From NCBI RefSeq assembly GCF_019266065.1, contig NZ_LPNR01000125.1, positions 1 through 64,000 of the forward strand: a DNA stretch of 64,000 bases, written 5' to 3'. The stretch's first letter is position 1. Every line of letters starts with the position of its first letter. Below, piece by piece: positions 19,131 through 26,902 of the stretch. A model generated the notes under the pieces. The model saw only the letters and a list, made by a program, of their open reading frames with translations, was not told the origin of the DNA and ran no database searches. Position numbers and translations under genes: made by a program. This DNA is from Nocardia sp. MH4. GTDB taxonomy: Bacteria > Actinomycetota > Actinomycetes > Mycobacteriales > Mycobacteriaceae.

Positions 19131-19312
19131 GGTCATCCACCTTGTCCAGTTGTGTGCGCGAACTTGCGCGGTACAGATCCATGGTGACTGAGCAGCGAGT
19201 CCTTTGCTCACGATTCGGATCGGTTGGTGCAAGTTGCTGCAAGTTTGTGGTGCCGCCGCAGCTTCGCTTCGTAGCGTTTCAGCACCACGCTCCGACCACT
19301 CCGAGGTGTCCG
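19131..19312. promoter_or_regulatory. divergent promoter region of the DUF6879 operon and winged-helix gene
   Basis: Contains the near-tandem repeat GCAAGTTGCTGCAAGTT (about 19231-19247), followed by an inverted repeat GTGGTGC ... GCACCAC (about 19248 to 19288) enclosing about 27 bases. This is a plausible operator for one of the flanking regulators. No exact -35/-10 pair is assigned. Confidence 0.4.
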
Positions 19313-19591
19313 ATGGCAACGCACGATCCGATCAACCCCACCGAAGCCCGTGTGCTAGCGGTCCTCGCGCCGGGCGGAACGCTCACCGCCAGGGAGCTTG
19401 CCCGCGATACCAACCTGGCCCAACGCGAAGCCGTCGAGGCAGCTGCTCGAATGAGCCTGCTGGGGCTCGTCGATTGCCGGCCGACGAACGACGGCGACCT
19501 CTGGGAGATGTCGCGGCGCGGCCGAGGCTGGGCAGCGACCTCGATCGGCCGCGCCACCATGGAAGTCCCAGGATTCAAGGTCGGCCAGTGA
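19313..19591 (+). CDS. small winged-helix-like protein
   Basis: 92 residues from ATG 19313 with GAGGTG six bases upstream. The segment TEARVLAVLAPGGTLTAREL, continuing into an AARMSLLGLVDC helix and a short wing, looks like a MarR/ArsR-type winged helix without extra domains. It probably binds DNA. It overlaps the next gene by four bases (GTGA) and is likely its regulator or partner. Confidence 0.68.
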   Translation: MATHDPINPTEARVLAVLAPGGTLTARELARDTNLAQREAVEAAARMSLLGLVDCRPTNDGDLWEMSRRGRGWAATSIGRATMEVPGFKVGQ

Positions 19592-20058
19592 GGCCGCCCG
19601 CGATCGGGTACCTCCGGACTGACGTATCCGGGGCGCGCCGCGTGTGGCACGAGATCCAGATCCGCACCATCACAGAGCGACTCGGCTACCGACTATCCAA
19701 GACGATCGTGTTCGGCGAGTTCACCGCGGATCCAGTAGTCAAGCTGATCGCCGCAGTCGCGAAGGCCGAGGCAGACGCAGTCGTCATGCCGTCGGCTGCG
19801 CACGTCGGCGGCGACATTCCCGAGGAGTTAGTGGCGGTAGCCGACGTGATCACGGTGTCGCCAGAGGAGACGTTCGCTCGCCGTCTCGCCAATATCTTCG
19901 ACCCGCCCGCCCTGCCTGGAGAGGGAGATCGTCATGGACACAGCCATCCTCGTGATCGTGTGCCTGCTGCTGGTGGGCGTGACCTGGCTGATATTCGACG
20001 CGATCTTTCGCCGCTGACCTACCCGTCCGAGCTCGACCGATGGAGTGAGAGGAGGTGA
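19588..20058 (+). CDS. resolvase-fold-like protein without DNA-binding domain
   Basis: 156 residues from GTG 19588. It opens with IGYLRTDVSG, like the YLRVS start of small serine recombinases, followed by a helix (HEIQIRTITERLGY) and FGEFTADPVVKLIAAV then EADAVVMPSAAHVGG, the strand order of the resolvase catalytic fold. The catalytic Ser is shifted or replaced and conserved Arg residues are not obvious, so it may not recombine DNA. The C-terminal 40 residues overlap a separate 27-residue membrane-peptide gene in another frame and look non-conserved. Coupled to the winged-helix gene upstream. Confidence 0.55.
   Translation: MRPPAIGYLRTDVSGARRVWHEIQIRTITERLGYRLSKTIVFGEFTADPVVKLIAAVAKAEADAVVMPSAAHVGGDIPEELVAVADVITVSPEETFARRLANIFDPPALPGEGDRHGHSHPRDRVPAAGGRDLADIRRDLSPLTYPSELDRWSERR
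19934..20017 (+). CDS. 27-residue single-pass membrane peptide
   Basis: ATG 19934 to TGA 20017, preceded by GGAGAGGGA. Reads MDTAILVIVCLLLVGVTWL, then an acidic residue and a basic end (FDAIFRR): a textbook short transmembrane peptide. It lies wholly inside the 3' part of the resolvase-like frame, in a different phase. The ribosome-binding site and perfect hydrophobic profile make it at least as credible as the overlapping tail. It could be a small inner-membrane effector. Confidence 0.55.
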   Translation: MDTAILVIVCLLLVGVTWLIFDAIFRR

Positions 20059-20059
20059 C

Positions 20060-20194
20060 ATGAACTCGATCGAGACCCCCGGCAACAACGGCGCGTGCCA
20101 TGCCGGTGACATCGATGCCCTTCCCCGGAAGATTCTGGTCGACGGTGCCGACAGCTACCGCAAGCCGACCCAGATGGACGAGCGGAACGGCTGA
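20060..20194 (+). CDS. 44-residue hypothetical peptide with very strong Shine-Dalgarno
   Basis: ATG 20060 preceded by GAGAGGAGGTGAC, a near-perfect anti-16S match, and followed by a terminator 19 bases after the stop. Hydrophilic, with one Cys (NNGACHAG). The initiation signal and terminator support real expression; the function is unknown. Confidence 0.6.
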   Translation: MNSIETPGNNGACHAGDIDALPRKILVDGADSYRKPTQMDERNG

Positions 20195-20212
20195 GCACGG
20201 ATACGCGAAAAG

Positions 20213-20258
20213 GCGCCCCGTCTGGACTTGAAAGATCCAGGCGGGGCGCTCTTTGTTT
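20213..20258 (+). terminator. strong rho-independent terminator for the plus-strand cluster
   Basis: Stem GCGCCCCGTCTGGA (20213-20226) with TCCAGGCGGGGCGC (20236-20249), one G-T pair, nine-base loop, then TCTTTGTTT. It closes the 19313-20194 operon. Confidence 0.88.
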
Positions 20259-20336
20259 CAGCTGCGGTACCGATGGGTAGGCGGCAGGATGGTCGGCGGC
20301 GGCCGGACTAGGCCGGCCTGATCCGAGGGGAATCGA

Positions 20337-20663
20337 ATGTCTGTTCGGCAGTTCATCGCAGCTATCGGCGTGGTGCTGATCGCCGTTGCCATCACAGGCC
20401 TGCTGTGGGAGGTGAAGCTTCCCGATCCCGACCTTGCCGGTGAGGTGACCTGCAGCAACTCGATTACTGCCGAGCCGTGGGACGGATCGTCCAAGCTCGG
20501 CGGGCGGCAGGCCGAGAAGCTGGCCATCAAATGCGCCGACGCGGCATTCCCTCGGCGGGTGATCTTCTGGCCACTCGCCGGAGTCGGCGTGATCGCTCTC
20601 GCCGGATCGCTGCTGATTCGACGTGAGGCACGCGGCCCGCGCGCGGCTGCGCCGTCTACGTAA
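20337..20663 (+). CDS. small two-helix membrane protein
   Basis: 108 residues from ATG 20337 with AGGGGA upstream. Helix 1 at about residues 6-25 (FIAAIGVVLIAVAITGLL), a 50-residue external loop with two Cys (EVTCSNS and AIKCADA), and helix 2 at about 75-95, then a basic tail. It may be a lysogen-expressed membrane modifier. It reads toward the tail-fibre gene and their ends overlap by eight bases. Confidence 0.7.
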   Translation: MSVRQFIAAIGVVLIAVAITGLLWEVKLPDPDLAGEVTCSNSITAEPWDGSSKLGGRQAEKLAIKCADAAFPRRVIFWPLAGVGVIALAGSLLIRREARGPRAAAPST

Positions 20664-21765
20664 TCGTGAGATTGCAGGTGGCACCCGAGGTGATCGTGCC
20701 GGACGCCGAACTGCCGTCCATCTGGACGCCGATCGCCGTGACGCCGGTCAGATTGACGCCGGTCGCCGACGCCGTGCACGTACCCGAGGTGGCGCCGGAC
20801 CCTACGTTGGCGCCGGTGACAAGCACATTGCCCGACTGATCGACCAGCCTGATTCTGTGCGTCGTGCCGAAGACCGCGCCAGTGTACGGAACGGAAGCGG
20901 ACAGGCTCGCGTTCGTCTTGAAACCTTGCACGACCAGCCGGTGTGACCCGTCCACCGAGCTGCCCGGGTACGTGCCGGTGGTCGGCGTCCAGTTCGTGAC
21001 GGTGCCCCACCCGGTCATGGCGGCCTGCGTGCCATTCTTCGTCATACCGGACGGCTGGAATCCAGCAGTGACCGAAGCTGACAGCGCGCCGGAGCCGGTG
21101 AAGTCCGCGGCCACCGAGAAGGTCTGCAGCGACGCGGTGAACGCACCGGAGCCGGTGAACGCCGCGGTGACGGCGTAGCGGTAGGTCGTAGCTGCGGAAA
21201 GCGTGCCCGCGCCGGTGAGGGCTGCAGCTACAGGGATGCCACCGAGAGCCGCCGCCGAGAGCGCGCCGGAACCAGTGAAGTCCGCGGCCACCGGGACGGC
21301 GACGACCGCGGCGAGCTGGCCGCTGCCGGTGAAGGGTGCGTCCGTGGTGCCGACGGGAATCACCACGGCGCCCAGGGCGCCGCTGCCGGCGAATGGTGCG
21401 CCCAGCACGCGGCCGGGGTAGGCGAGCGCGGAGAACGCGCCGGTACCGCCGAACCGCGCGGGGATCGAGCCGGGGAGCTCGACCGTGCCTTCGCCGCCGA
21501 ACGCCGCAGTGACGGCGACCTTGATCCGGATCATTGCCGTGAGCGTGCCGCGCCCCGAGAACTCCGGGTACAGGCCAGGCTTCGCGATGACCTCGGCCGC
21601 GGCCAAGCTGCCGCCAGTGAAGTTGGCGACCACGCCGTCCGGGATCACCACGCCGTCAGGCACGCCGGGGATTTCCTCGACGCTGGGCAGCGGCGCGTCG
21701 AGCAGCCAGATCGTGACCGGCTCGTCGGCGTACTCGACGCTGGGCAGCGGCGCGTCTTCGCGCAT
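20656..21765 (-). CDS. repeat-rich tail fibre / receptor-binding-type protein
   Basis: 369 residues from ATG 21765, overlapping the previous stop by one base. Residues about 40-235 hold nine copies of a roughly 20-residue unit built around [AP]xFTGSGALSA followed by a short Val/Pro strand (for example VAADFTGSGALSA three times). A different C-terminal domain follows (WTPTTGTYPGSSVDGSHRLV to CNLTIT), which may be the receptor-binding tip. Last gene of the late operon, where host-range proteins usually sit. No known fibre family is recognised. Confidence 0.75.
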   Translation of the reverse strand: MREDAPLPSVEYADEPVTIWLLDAPLPSVEEIPGVPDGVVIPDGVVANFTGGSLAAAEVIAKPGLYPEFSGRGTLTAMIRIKVAVTAAFGGEGTVELPGSIPARFGGTGAFSALAYPGRVLGAPFAGSGALGAVVIPVGTTDAPFTGSGQLAAVVAVPVAADFTGSGALSAAALGGIPVAAALTGAGTLSAATTYRYAVTAAFTGSGAFTASLQTFSVAADFTGSGALSASVTAGFQPSGMTKNGTQAAMTGWGTVTNWTPTTGTYPGSSVDGSHRLVVQGFKTNASLSASVPYTGAVFGTTHRIRLVDQSGNVLVTGANVGSGATSGTCTASATGVNLTGVTAIGVQMDGSSASGTITSGATCNLTIT

Positions 21766-22121
21766 CAGCTCTGCGTGTAGCTCGGGGTGACGAGGATCTG
21801 GCCCTGGCTGCCCAAGGTCGTGGAGGTGATCGCGACCTTGTCGATGAAGGTGCCGCCCGACACCGCGGTCCACATACCGGCGTAGGTGTAGGTGCCAGCC
21901 GGGACATCGATCACGACCTGGCTGCCGGTGAGCACGCCGCCCGACCCGGACGTCCAGGTCGACTGCTTGCGGGCATAGGCCGGGCTACCGCCCGACGCCT
22001 CGGCCGTGCCGGTGGTGCCGGGATCGCCGGTGTGCAGGGACACCCAGACGGTGCCCGCGCCGCCCTGGGTCTTGTAGGTGTCGGCGAGTGCCTGCCGCGT
22101 GGCGGCGACTGCGATAGCCAT
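21765..22121 (-). CDS. phage tail fibre-associated protein
   Basis: 118 residues. MAIAVAATRQALADTYKTQG, WVSLHTGDPGTTGT and YAGMWTAVSGGTFIDK match a small tail-associated family common in actinophages, placed next to fibre genes. Beta-sandwich in appearance. It has AGGAGGAG just upstream and lies behind a stem-loop in the operon. Confidence 0.72.
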   Translation of the reverse strand: MAIAVAATRQALADTYKTQGGAGTVWVSLHTGDPGTTGTAEASGGSPAYARKQSTWTSGSGGVLTGSQVVIDVPAGTYTYAGMWTAVSGGTFIDKVAITSTTLGSQGQILVTPSYTQS

Positions 22122-22142
22122 GGTCTCCTCCTGAAACGACGA

Positions 22143-22169
22143 AACCCCCAGCCGAATGGCTTGGGGGTT
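22143..22169 (-). terminator. stem-loop in late operon, terminator or attenuator
   Basis: AACCCCCAGCC (22143-22153) pairs with GGCTTGGGGGTT (22158-22169), one bulge, GAAT loop. On the minus strand it is followed by TTTCGTCGTTTC. It separates the upstream tail genes from the two last fibre genes and resembles the stem at 46118-46150. Confidence 0.6.
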
Positions 22170-22197
22170 GGGGAAATTCGGGGTGAAGCGGTGAGCG

Positions 22198-22524
22198 CTA
22201 CTGCTGGCGGACGACCTGGCCGTGAGCCCACATATAGGGCAGCGCGGGCGCGGTCGGGTAGGTCAGATACATCCGGTAGCGCGAGTTCTCCGGGATCGTG
22301 TCCGTGGTGGCGGGGACGATCGCCCAGGCGATCAGGCCGGTGCTGATCGAGGTCGCGTCCCATGTATCGAGCAGGGTCGTGTACGTGGAGTCCCACAGCT
22401 CGACCCGCGCCTCCACACCGACCGGGAACGGGGTGGTGCGCGGCTTGATGTGGTGTACGAATCCGGCGGCGGCGGAGAGGATGATCGCCCGATGCCGTGG
22501 CCGGTGGCCCGCGTCCTCGCTCAC
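22198..22524 (-). CDS. tail-associated hypothetical protein (LtfC-like)
   Basis: 108 residues from GTG 22524 (GTGA overlap with the upstream gene). Core IKPRTTPFPVGVEARVELWD and TDTIPENSRYRMYLTYPTAP looks like a single beta-sandwich domain, as in small LtfC-like tail proteins of actinophages. Probably part of the baseplate or fibre complex. The precise family is uncertain. Confidence 0.65.
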   Translation of the reverse strand: MSEDAGHRPRHRAIILSAAAGFVHHIKPRTTPFPVGVEARVELWDSTYTTLLDTWDATSISTGLIAWAIVPATTDTIPENSRYRMYLTYPTAPALPYMWAHGQVVRQQ

Positions 22525-22853
22525 GACTCGTCCTGGACGCGCACGGTGTAGCCACCGAGGAACTGCAGCGCCAGGAAATGGCAACCGTCGATGTACTCAG
22601 GGCTGTCGGGGTCGCCGGGCAGGACGAAGCTGCCGGGCAGCCTCATCACCGAAGGGCCGTCGACCGCACCCGAATCGGGCAGCGCGCGGACGGTGACGGT
22701 CTCGGGGAACTGGTGGGCAAAGCCCTCCTGGACGTAGATAGTGACGAACTCGGCCGGGCGACCGCCGATCACGGCGGGTGGGTCGAGCTGCCAGCAGCGG
22801 GCAGATCCGGGAAACCCGCCGACGTCGGCGAGATGCAGTGTGGCCGTGGCCAT
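22521..22853 (-). CDS. hypothetical tail-region protein
   Basis: 110 residues from ATG 22853 with a GGAGG-type site upstream. Beta-rich, Pro/Gly turns (VTIYVQEGFAHQFPETVTV, GSFVLPGDPDSPEYIDG, HFLALQFLGGYTVRV). Unrecognised; coupled to the LtfC-like gene by a four-base overlap, suggesting they work together in tail-tip assembly. Confidence 0.65.
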   Translation of the reverse strand: MATATLHLADVGGFPGSARCWQLDPPAVIGGRPAEFVTIYVQEGFAHQFPETVTVRALPDSGAVDGPSVMRLPGSFVLPGDPDSPEYIDGCHFLALQFLGGYTVRVQDES

Positions 22854-22862
22854 GTGGTCCTC

Positions 22863-23456
22863 CTAGTCGGTGATGTACTCGATGACGGTGACCGCGCCGC
22901 CAGCTCCGGCCGCCGACGCTCCACCGCCGCCCGCCGGGAATCCGCCAGTGTTGCCAGCGTTTCCGCCGCCGCCGGACTGGCAGGCCTGCCAGAAGACCGG
23001 GCTGGTGCCGCCCGCAGGGACCAGGCCGGACCCGCCGCCGGTCGATCCGGAGCCCGCTCCCCCGCCCCCGGCGGCCAGCAGCCGCACGACGCCGGAGGTC
23101 ACGGACTCGCCGGGCTGGCCCGACGCACCGCCGTTGCCGCCCCGCATCCCGGACACGAGACCGCCAGCGCCGCCGGAGCTCCCGCCCGCGCCGCCTGGCG
23201 CGGCGAGCAGATCCCCGAACGCCGAGCTACCCCCGGGCCCGCCGGAGCTTCCGCCCGCGCCGACGATGATCGCGACCGAGTCGGGGACTTGCGCCGAGGC
23301 GAATCGCTTCTGGGTGGCGACGGCCGCGCCGCCCCCGCCGCCGGTGGATGCCGAGCCCGCGCCGCCTGCCGCGCGCAGGATCACGTCCAGGCCCACGAGG
23401 TGAGCGGGTTTCGTCCAGGTCGCGTTCGACGTGTAGACGGTGAGGACCGCGTACAC
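22863..23456 (-). CDS. glycine-rich minor tail protein
   Basis: 197 residues from GTG 23456. A short N-terminal strand pair (YAVLTVYTSNATWTKPAHLV) leads into a low-complexity Gly/Ala/Ser domain with many GGxGG runs and a closing strand GGAVTVIEYITD. This layout (ATWTKP start, Gly-rich body) is typical of small phage tail fibre domains that form polyglycine-II-type bundles. It lies one base after the preceding Gly-rich gene, probably by duplication. Confidence 0.75.
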   Translation of the reverse strand: MYAVLTVYTSNATWTKPAHLVGLDVILRAAGGAGSASTGGGGGAAVATQKRFASAQVPDSVAIIVGAGGSSGGPGGSSAFGDLLAAPGGAGGSSGGAGGLVSGMRGGNGGASGQPGESVTSGVVRLLAAGGGGAGSGSTGGGSGLVPAGGTSPVFWQACQSGGGGNAGNTGGFPAGGGGASAAGAGGAVTVIEYITD

Positions 23457-23457
23457 G

Positions 23458-24591
23458 TCAGCTCATCCGCTCGATGACGAACAGCTGGCCGCGCGCGCCG
23501 TTGCCACCGTTGCCGCGGGCGCTGATGTCGCCCCCGCCGCCGCCACCACCGCCTGCGGGGATGGCGCCACCGGCTCCGCTGGATCCGCCACTCGAGCTGC
23601 CGCCGCCGCCACCGCCGCCGGTCGCGACGACGTCGGAGGGCGGCTGCCCGGGGTTACCAGGGGTACCGCCAGGCGAGATGCCACCGATGCCACCAGCAGC
23701 GGGCACGCCACCGGCGAAGCCCATGCCGCCGCCACCACCGCCGCCACCACCGTTGAGCGAGAAGCCCGAGATCGAGTTGCCGCCAGCGAAGGGCGAGTTC
23801 TCGCCCGCGCCGGAACCGCCTGCGCCGCCGCCAGCGCCGCCGACGATCATGCCCGCGCCGCCTCCGCCGCCGCCGACGTTGGCACCGGCGGTGTAGACGG
23901 ACAGGCCGCCGACGCCGCCACCGGCCGTGAGGTAGGAACCGAAGCTGGTGTTGCCGCCGCCGGTCCCGGCCTGCGCGTCGCCCGTACCGCCCGCCCCGCC
24001 CGCGCCGATCACGATCGAGATCGGGTCGAAGTGGCCGCCGGTCATCGGCAGCAGGCTGGCCGGGATGGTGGTGTGCACCTCGCCGCCGCCACCGCCGCCG
24101 CTACCGACTCGCCGGTTGCCCGCGATGATGTCCCAGCGCCCCGCTGCCCCACCGGCACCGGCGCCGAGCATGATGACCTCGATCGAGACGATGCCGTCGC
24201 TGGGCGTATAGGTGTTGTTGCTGGTGAACACGATCGCGTTGCCCTGCAGGATGAGCTGATTGAACGCGGCCTGCAGCTCGGTGATGCTCTGCGAGTGGTC
24301 GTTGATCGTGGGCAGCTGGCTGACGAAGTCGTCGTTCACTGTGCCGAAGATCGCGTCGATGATCGACCCGAATCCGCCGAGCACCGCGCCGAGCGCGCCC
24401 GCGATCAGCGACAGGATCATCCCGACGAGCATCCCGCCGAGGCCGGGCCAGTTGGATCCCTGCATCGCCTCGCCCGCGATCTTGTCCGTGACCGCGCTCT
24501 GCGTGAGGCCGCCCATTCCGGGAATGGACCCGTTCGCCGACAGTCCCCAGTTGCCCGGCTGCGCGCCGCCCGAGTAGCCCGGGAAAGTCAC
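23458..24591 (-). CDS. glycine-rich minor tail protein, long form
   Basis: 377 residues. The N-terminus binds the tail (residues 1-110, with a hydrophobic helix GGMLVGMILSLIAGALGAVLG and a heptad-like NDHSQSITELQAAFNQLIL). It is followed by a Gly-rich fibre domain with runs of up to nine Gly and a terminal GQLFVIERMS strand. Similar architecture is annotated as minor tail protein in mycobacteriophages and relatives. Overlaps the next gene by four bases. Confidence 0.8.
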   Translation of the reverse strand: MTFPGYSGGAQPGNWGLSANGSIPGMGGLTQSAVTDKIAGEAMQGSNWPGLGGMLVGMILSLIAGALGAVLGGFGSIIDAIFGTVNDDFVSQLPTINDHSQSITELQAAFNQLILQGNAIVFTSNNTYTPSDGIVSIEVIMLGAGAGGAAGRWDIIAGNRRVGSGGGGGGEVHTTIPASLLPMTGGHFDPISIVIGAGGAGGTGDAQAGTGGGNTSFGSYLTAGGGVGGLSVYTAGANVGGGGGGAGMIVGGAGGGAGGSGAGENSPFAGGNSISGFSLNGGGGGGGGGMGFAGGVPAAGGIGGISPGGTPGNPGQPPSDVVATGGGGGGGSSSGGSSGAGGAIPAGGGGGGGGDISARGNGGNGARGQLFVIERMS

Positions 24592-24860
24592 AGCTCATCC
24601 TTGAGAAGCTCCGGCAGCTCCGGCGGTGACGGCGGCTCGACACCCCGCTGGTGCGCGATGTCGCGCTGGTCCGACCAACGCCAGTACTTCCGGATGTACT
24701 TCAGCGCCGCACGACCCAGCGCCTCGGCGGCAGAGAGCTCCTCTTCGAGCTTCTCGATCCGGCCTTGTAGCTCGCTGACCTTCCTGCCCTGAAAGCCGGT
24801 CCAGGCGGCCAGGACCGCGGCGATGATGCCACCGAAGGCAGCGATCTGCTCCGGGCTCAC
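24588..24860 (-). CDS. small membrane/coiled-coil protein of the lysis cassette
   Basis: 90 residues from GTG 24860. One transmembrane helix (AFGGIIAAVLAAWTGF, about residues 7-24), then a coiled coil (KVSELQGRIEKLEEELSAAEA) and a Pro-rich acidic tail. The topology resembles a spanin- or holin-partner protein; mycolata phages often have such a gene beside the holin. Overlaps the two-helix holin-like gene. Confidence 0.65.
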   Translation of the reverse strand: MSPEQIAAFGGIIAAVLAAWTGFQGRKVSELQGRIEKLEEELSAAEALGRAALKYIRKYWRWSDQRDIAHQRGVEPPSPPELPELLKDEL

Positions 24861-25087
24861 CGGCCGCCCCGTAGACCGTCCTCAATCGAGATCGAGGTGG
24901 AGGCCGGCCGGACCGCGCTGCGGATGAGCAGGCCAGCGATGATCGGCGAGGCGATGCCGTACAGCACCGTCGCGGATTCGATCCATGACGTGTCGACATT
25001 CTTGCCGATGACGAAGGCAACGACGCCGGTCACGGTTACAAGGAAAGACCGGAACAACGCGGGCTCGGGTACACGGGAGATGCTCAT
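24857..25087 (-). CDS. holin-like two-helix membrane protein
   Basis: 76 residues from ATG 25087, overlapping the endolysin stop by four bases. Two transmembrane helices (FLVTVTGVVAFVIGKNV and TVLYGIASPIIAGLLI) with a short loop and a polar tail. Size, topology and place directly after the endolysin fit a holin. Confidence 0.72.
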   Translation of the reverse strand: MSISRVPEPALFRSFLVTVTGVVAFVIGKNVDTSWIESATVLYGIASPIIAGLLIRSAVRPASTSISIEDGLRGGR

Positions 25088-26415
25088 CGCGCACCGCCGG
25101 TCCGGAGCTGCTTGGCGACGGCGTCGCGGAGCGTGAGCTCCTCGCCCTTGTCGTTGCGGCCGAGCGAGGACTCCTCGCCCCACACGGGCAGCTTCGGGCC
25201 GAGCTGCTCTCGGATGTACTTCACGTTGTCGAAGAGCTCACGCTGCTCTTCCGGGCTGAGTGCGGCCAAGGTGTCCTCCTCAGGTAGCAGCACCGCGCCG
25301 AGTGCGCGGGCGTGGTTCCAGCGGTTGATGCGGTCGTCGAGGCCGTTGTCGCCGCCGTTCACCGCGCGGCTCGCGCCGACGATGTCGGCCGCGTCGGCGT
25401 AGCGGTTCATGGGTCGGGCGACGGTCCAGTACCAGGTCACGCCAGCGAAGGCGTACCGGTCGGTGCCGAGCTCAGCGGGGTTGTCGACGAAGTACGTCGG
25501 CGTCGGCACCAGCCCCTCGGCGTGCGCCCAGGCCGACACCGCGCCGTAGTTGTGCCGACCGGTGATCTGGATCGGGCCGCGGCCCTTGAAGCGGCGGCCG
25601 TCGCCGGGCTCGGTGTTGCCGAGGTCGGCGCGCCACTCGTAGTCGGAGCCGTCGCGCAGCTCTTCCATGTAGCACAGGCCGACCGACTCGTGCCCGACCT
25701 GCGCCATCCACATCGCGGCGCGATCGACGGTCGTGCAGCGCGCCGCGCGCAGCGCCTCGGAGACGGCGGGCAGCAGCTCGCGGTACCGCTCGAGCGGCAG
25801 CGCCGCACCCATCGCATCCGACAGCACCTCGGCGGTGAGTCCGGGCGGGGGCGGAGGGGGCGGGCCGATCGGCGCGGACGCGTAGCCCTTCGGCGGGATG
25901 AGCGTGCCGAGCTGGGCGAAGCTGAGCCAGTACCCGTACGGTCGGAAGCCGGAGTCCGCGATCCAGACTGTGCGCTCGCCGCCCTCGTCCGAGTAGCCCA
26001 TCACCGCGATGTAGTGGTAGACGGTCCCGCCGGAGTACGACGGTGAGATCGAGCCGCGGACGCCGCGCGGGTAGTTGTCCACCGGCGCCACGATGTTCGC
26101 GATGACGCCGTGGTCGGCCTCGATGCTGGAGACGATGTCTCGCCAGAGCTGCTCGATCTGCTCGGGCGCGGCCGGGTCCATCTCGAGGTAGCGCGCCTCG
26201 TACACGTCGCGGCCCAGGTGCGCGTTCAGCACCGGCACGATCAAGCCGACGTAATCGGTTCCGTTCCAGGTGGTTCCGATTTCGCGGGCGAGCTGGGACT
26301 CCTCGACGACGATGCCGAGGGACTGCAGGACGGTCTGCGCGGACGCAGGTCCGCACCACCAGCCGGTCTCCTGAGTGACCCAGCGCCGGTCGTAGGGCAG
26401 TACCTTCTCAGCCAT
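25084..26415 (-). CDS. lysA: endolysin (lysin A) with C39-like peptidase and GH19 domains
   Basis: 443 residues from ATG 26415 with GGAGGTGG upstream. Residues about 5-180 are a papain-like C39-type domain: catalytic Cys in TGWWCGPASAQ, His in VYHYIAVMGY, Asp in WIADSG. A Pro run (PPPPPPP) links to a GH19 chitinase-like muramidase domain with GHESVGLCYMEEL (catalytic Glu) and FKGRGPIQITGRHNYG. A helical C-terminal tail of about 60 residues may bind the wall. The enzyme would cut both peptide and glycan of peptidoglycan at lysis. It has no signal peptide, so it depends on the holin. Confidence 0.9.
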   Translation of the reverse strand: MAEKVLPYDRRWVTQETGWWCGPASAQTVLQSLGIVVEESQLAREIGTTWNGTDYVGLIVPVLNAHLGRDVYEARYLEMDPAAPEQIEQLWRDIVSSIEADHGVIANIVAPVDNYPRGVRGSISPSYSGGTVYHYIAVMGYSDEGGERTVWIADSGFRPYGYWLSFAQLGTLIPPKGYASAPIGPPPPPPPGLTAEVLSDAMGAALPLERYRELLPAVSEALRAARCTTVDRAAMWMAQVGHESVGLCYMEELRDGSDYEWRADLGNTEPGDGRRFKGRGPIQITGRHNYGAVSAWAHAEGLVPTPTYFVDNPAELGTDRYAFAGVTWYWTVARPMNRYADAADIVGASRAVNGGDNGLDDRINRWNHARALGAVLLPEEDTLAALSPEEQRELFDNVKYIREQLGPKLPVWGEESSLGRNDKGEELTLRDAVAKQLRTGGAR

Positions 26416-26902
26416 TCTTGCCACCTCCGTGCTGGGCCTGGATGTGCGCGAGGATGTCGCCGATGGCCGCGGCCTGTGACGCCATCGCGTCGCGCTTCTC
26501 GGGGTCGGTCATGTCGGCGATCTGCTGCGCGAGACCGGGATTGAGCCGCTGGAGGGTGGCCTCCATGTCGGCGGTGCGTCCGGCGCGCTTGGCCTCGTGC
26601 TTGTCGTACTCCTCGCGCGAGACCCACTGCACCGGCGCGAGCCAGCCCAGCGGCGCGCGCTCCTGGTCGACGACCGGGAACAGCGTTTGCCTGCTCGGGT
26701 CGTAGACCAGGCCGAGCGCGGTGAGGAACTCGCTCCAGCTCGGCACGACCTTCGGCGGGATCGGGACCGGCTGGCCGCCGCTCTGGTGCGAGGGCATCGA
26801 GCTCAGTGCCCAGGCGAGAGCCTGTTTGGGGTCGGACATATCGAGGTGCTCGAATCCGGGCGGCGCCGGTGGGTACTCCATGAATCCCTCTTCCGTGCTC
26901 AT
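26408..26902 (-). CDS. hypothetical tail/lysis-region protein
   Basis: 164 residues from ATG 26902. Pro-rich start (EYPPAPPGFEHLDMSDPKQAL), then a region with SWSEFLTALGLVYDPSRQTL and a helical C-terminus (ATLQRLNPGLAQQIADM, AIGDILAHIQAQHGG). Unrecognised. Its place between a minor tail gene and the endolysin, overlapping both, suggests a virion-associated role. Not membrane-bound. Confidence 0.65.
   Translation of the reverse strand: MSTEEGFMEYPPAPPGFEHLDMSDPKQALAWALSSMPSHQSGGQPVPIPPKVVPSWSEFLTALGLVYDPSRQTLFPVVDQERAPLGWLAPVQWVSREEYDKHEAKRAGRTADMEATLQRLNPGLAQQIADMTDPEKRDAMASQAAAIGDILAHIQAQHGGGKNG

Noticed and set aside
23460..24591. Pro-rich plus-strand frames opposite the Gly-rich tail genes
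   Set aside because: GGC/GGT codons read as GCC/ACC or CCG/CCA on the other strand; these are composition shadows.
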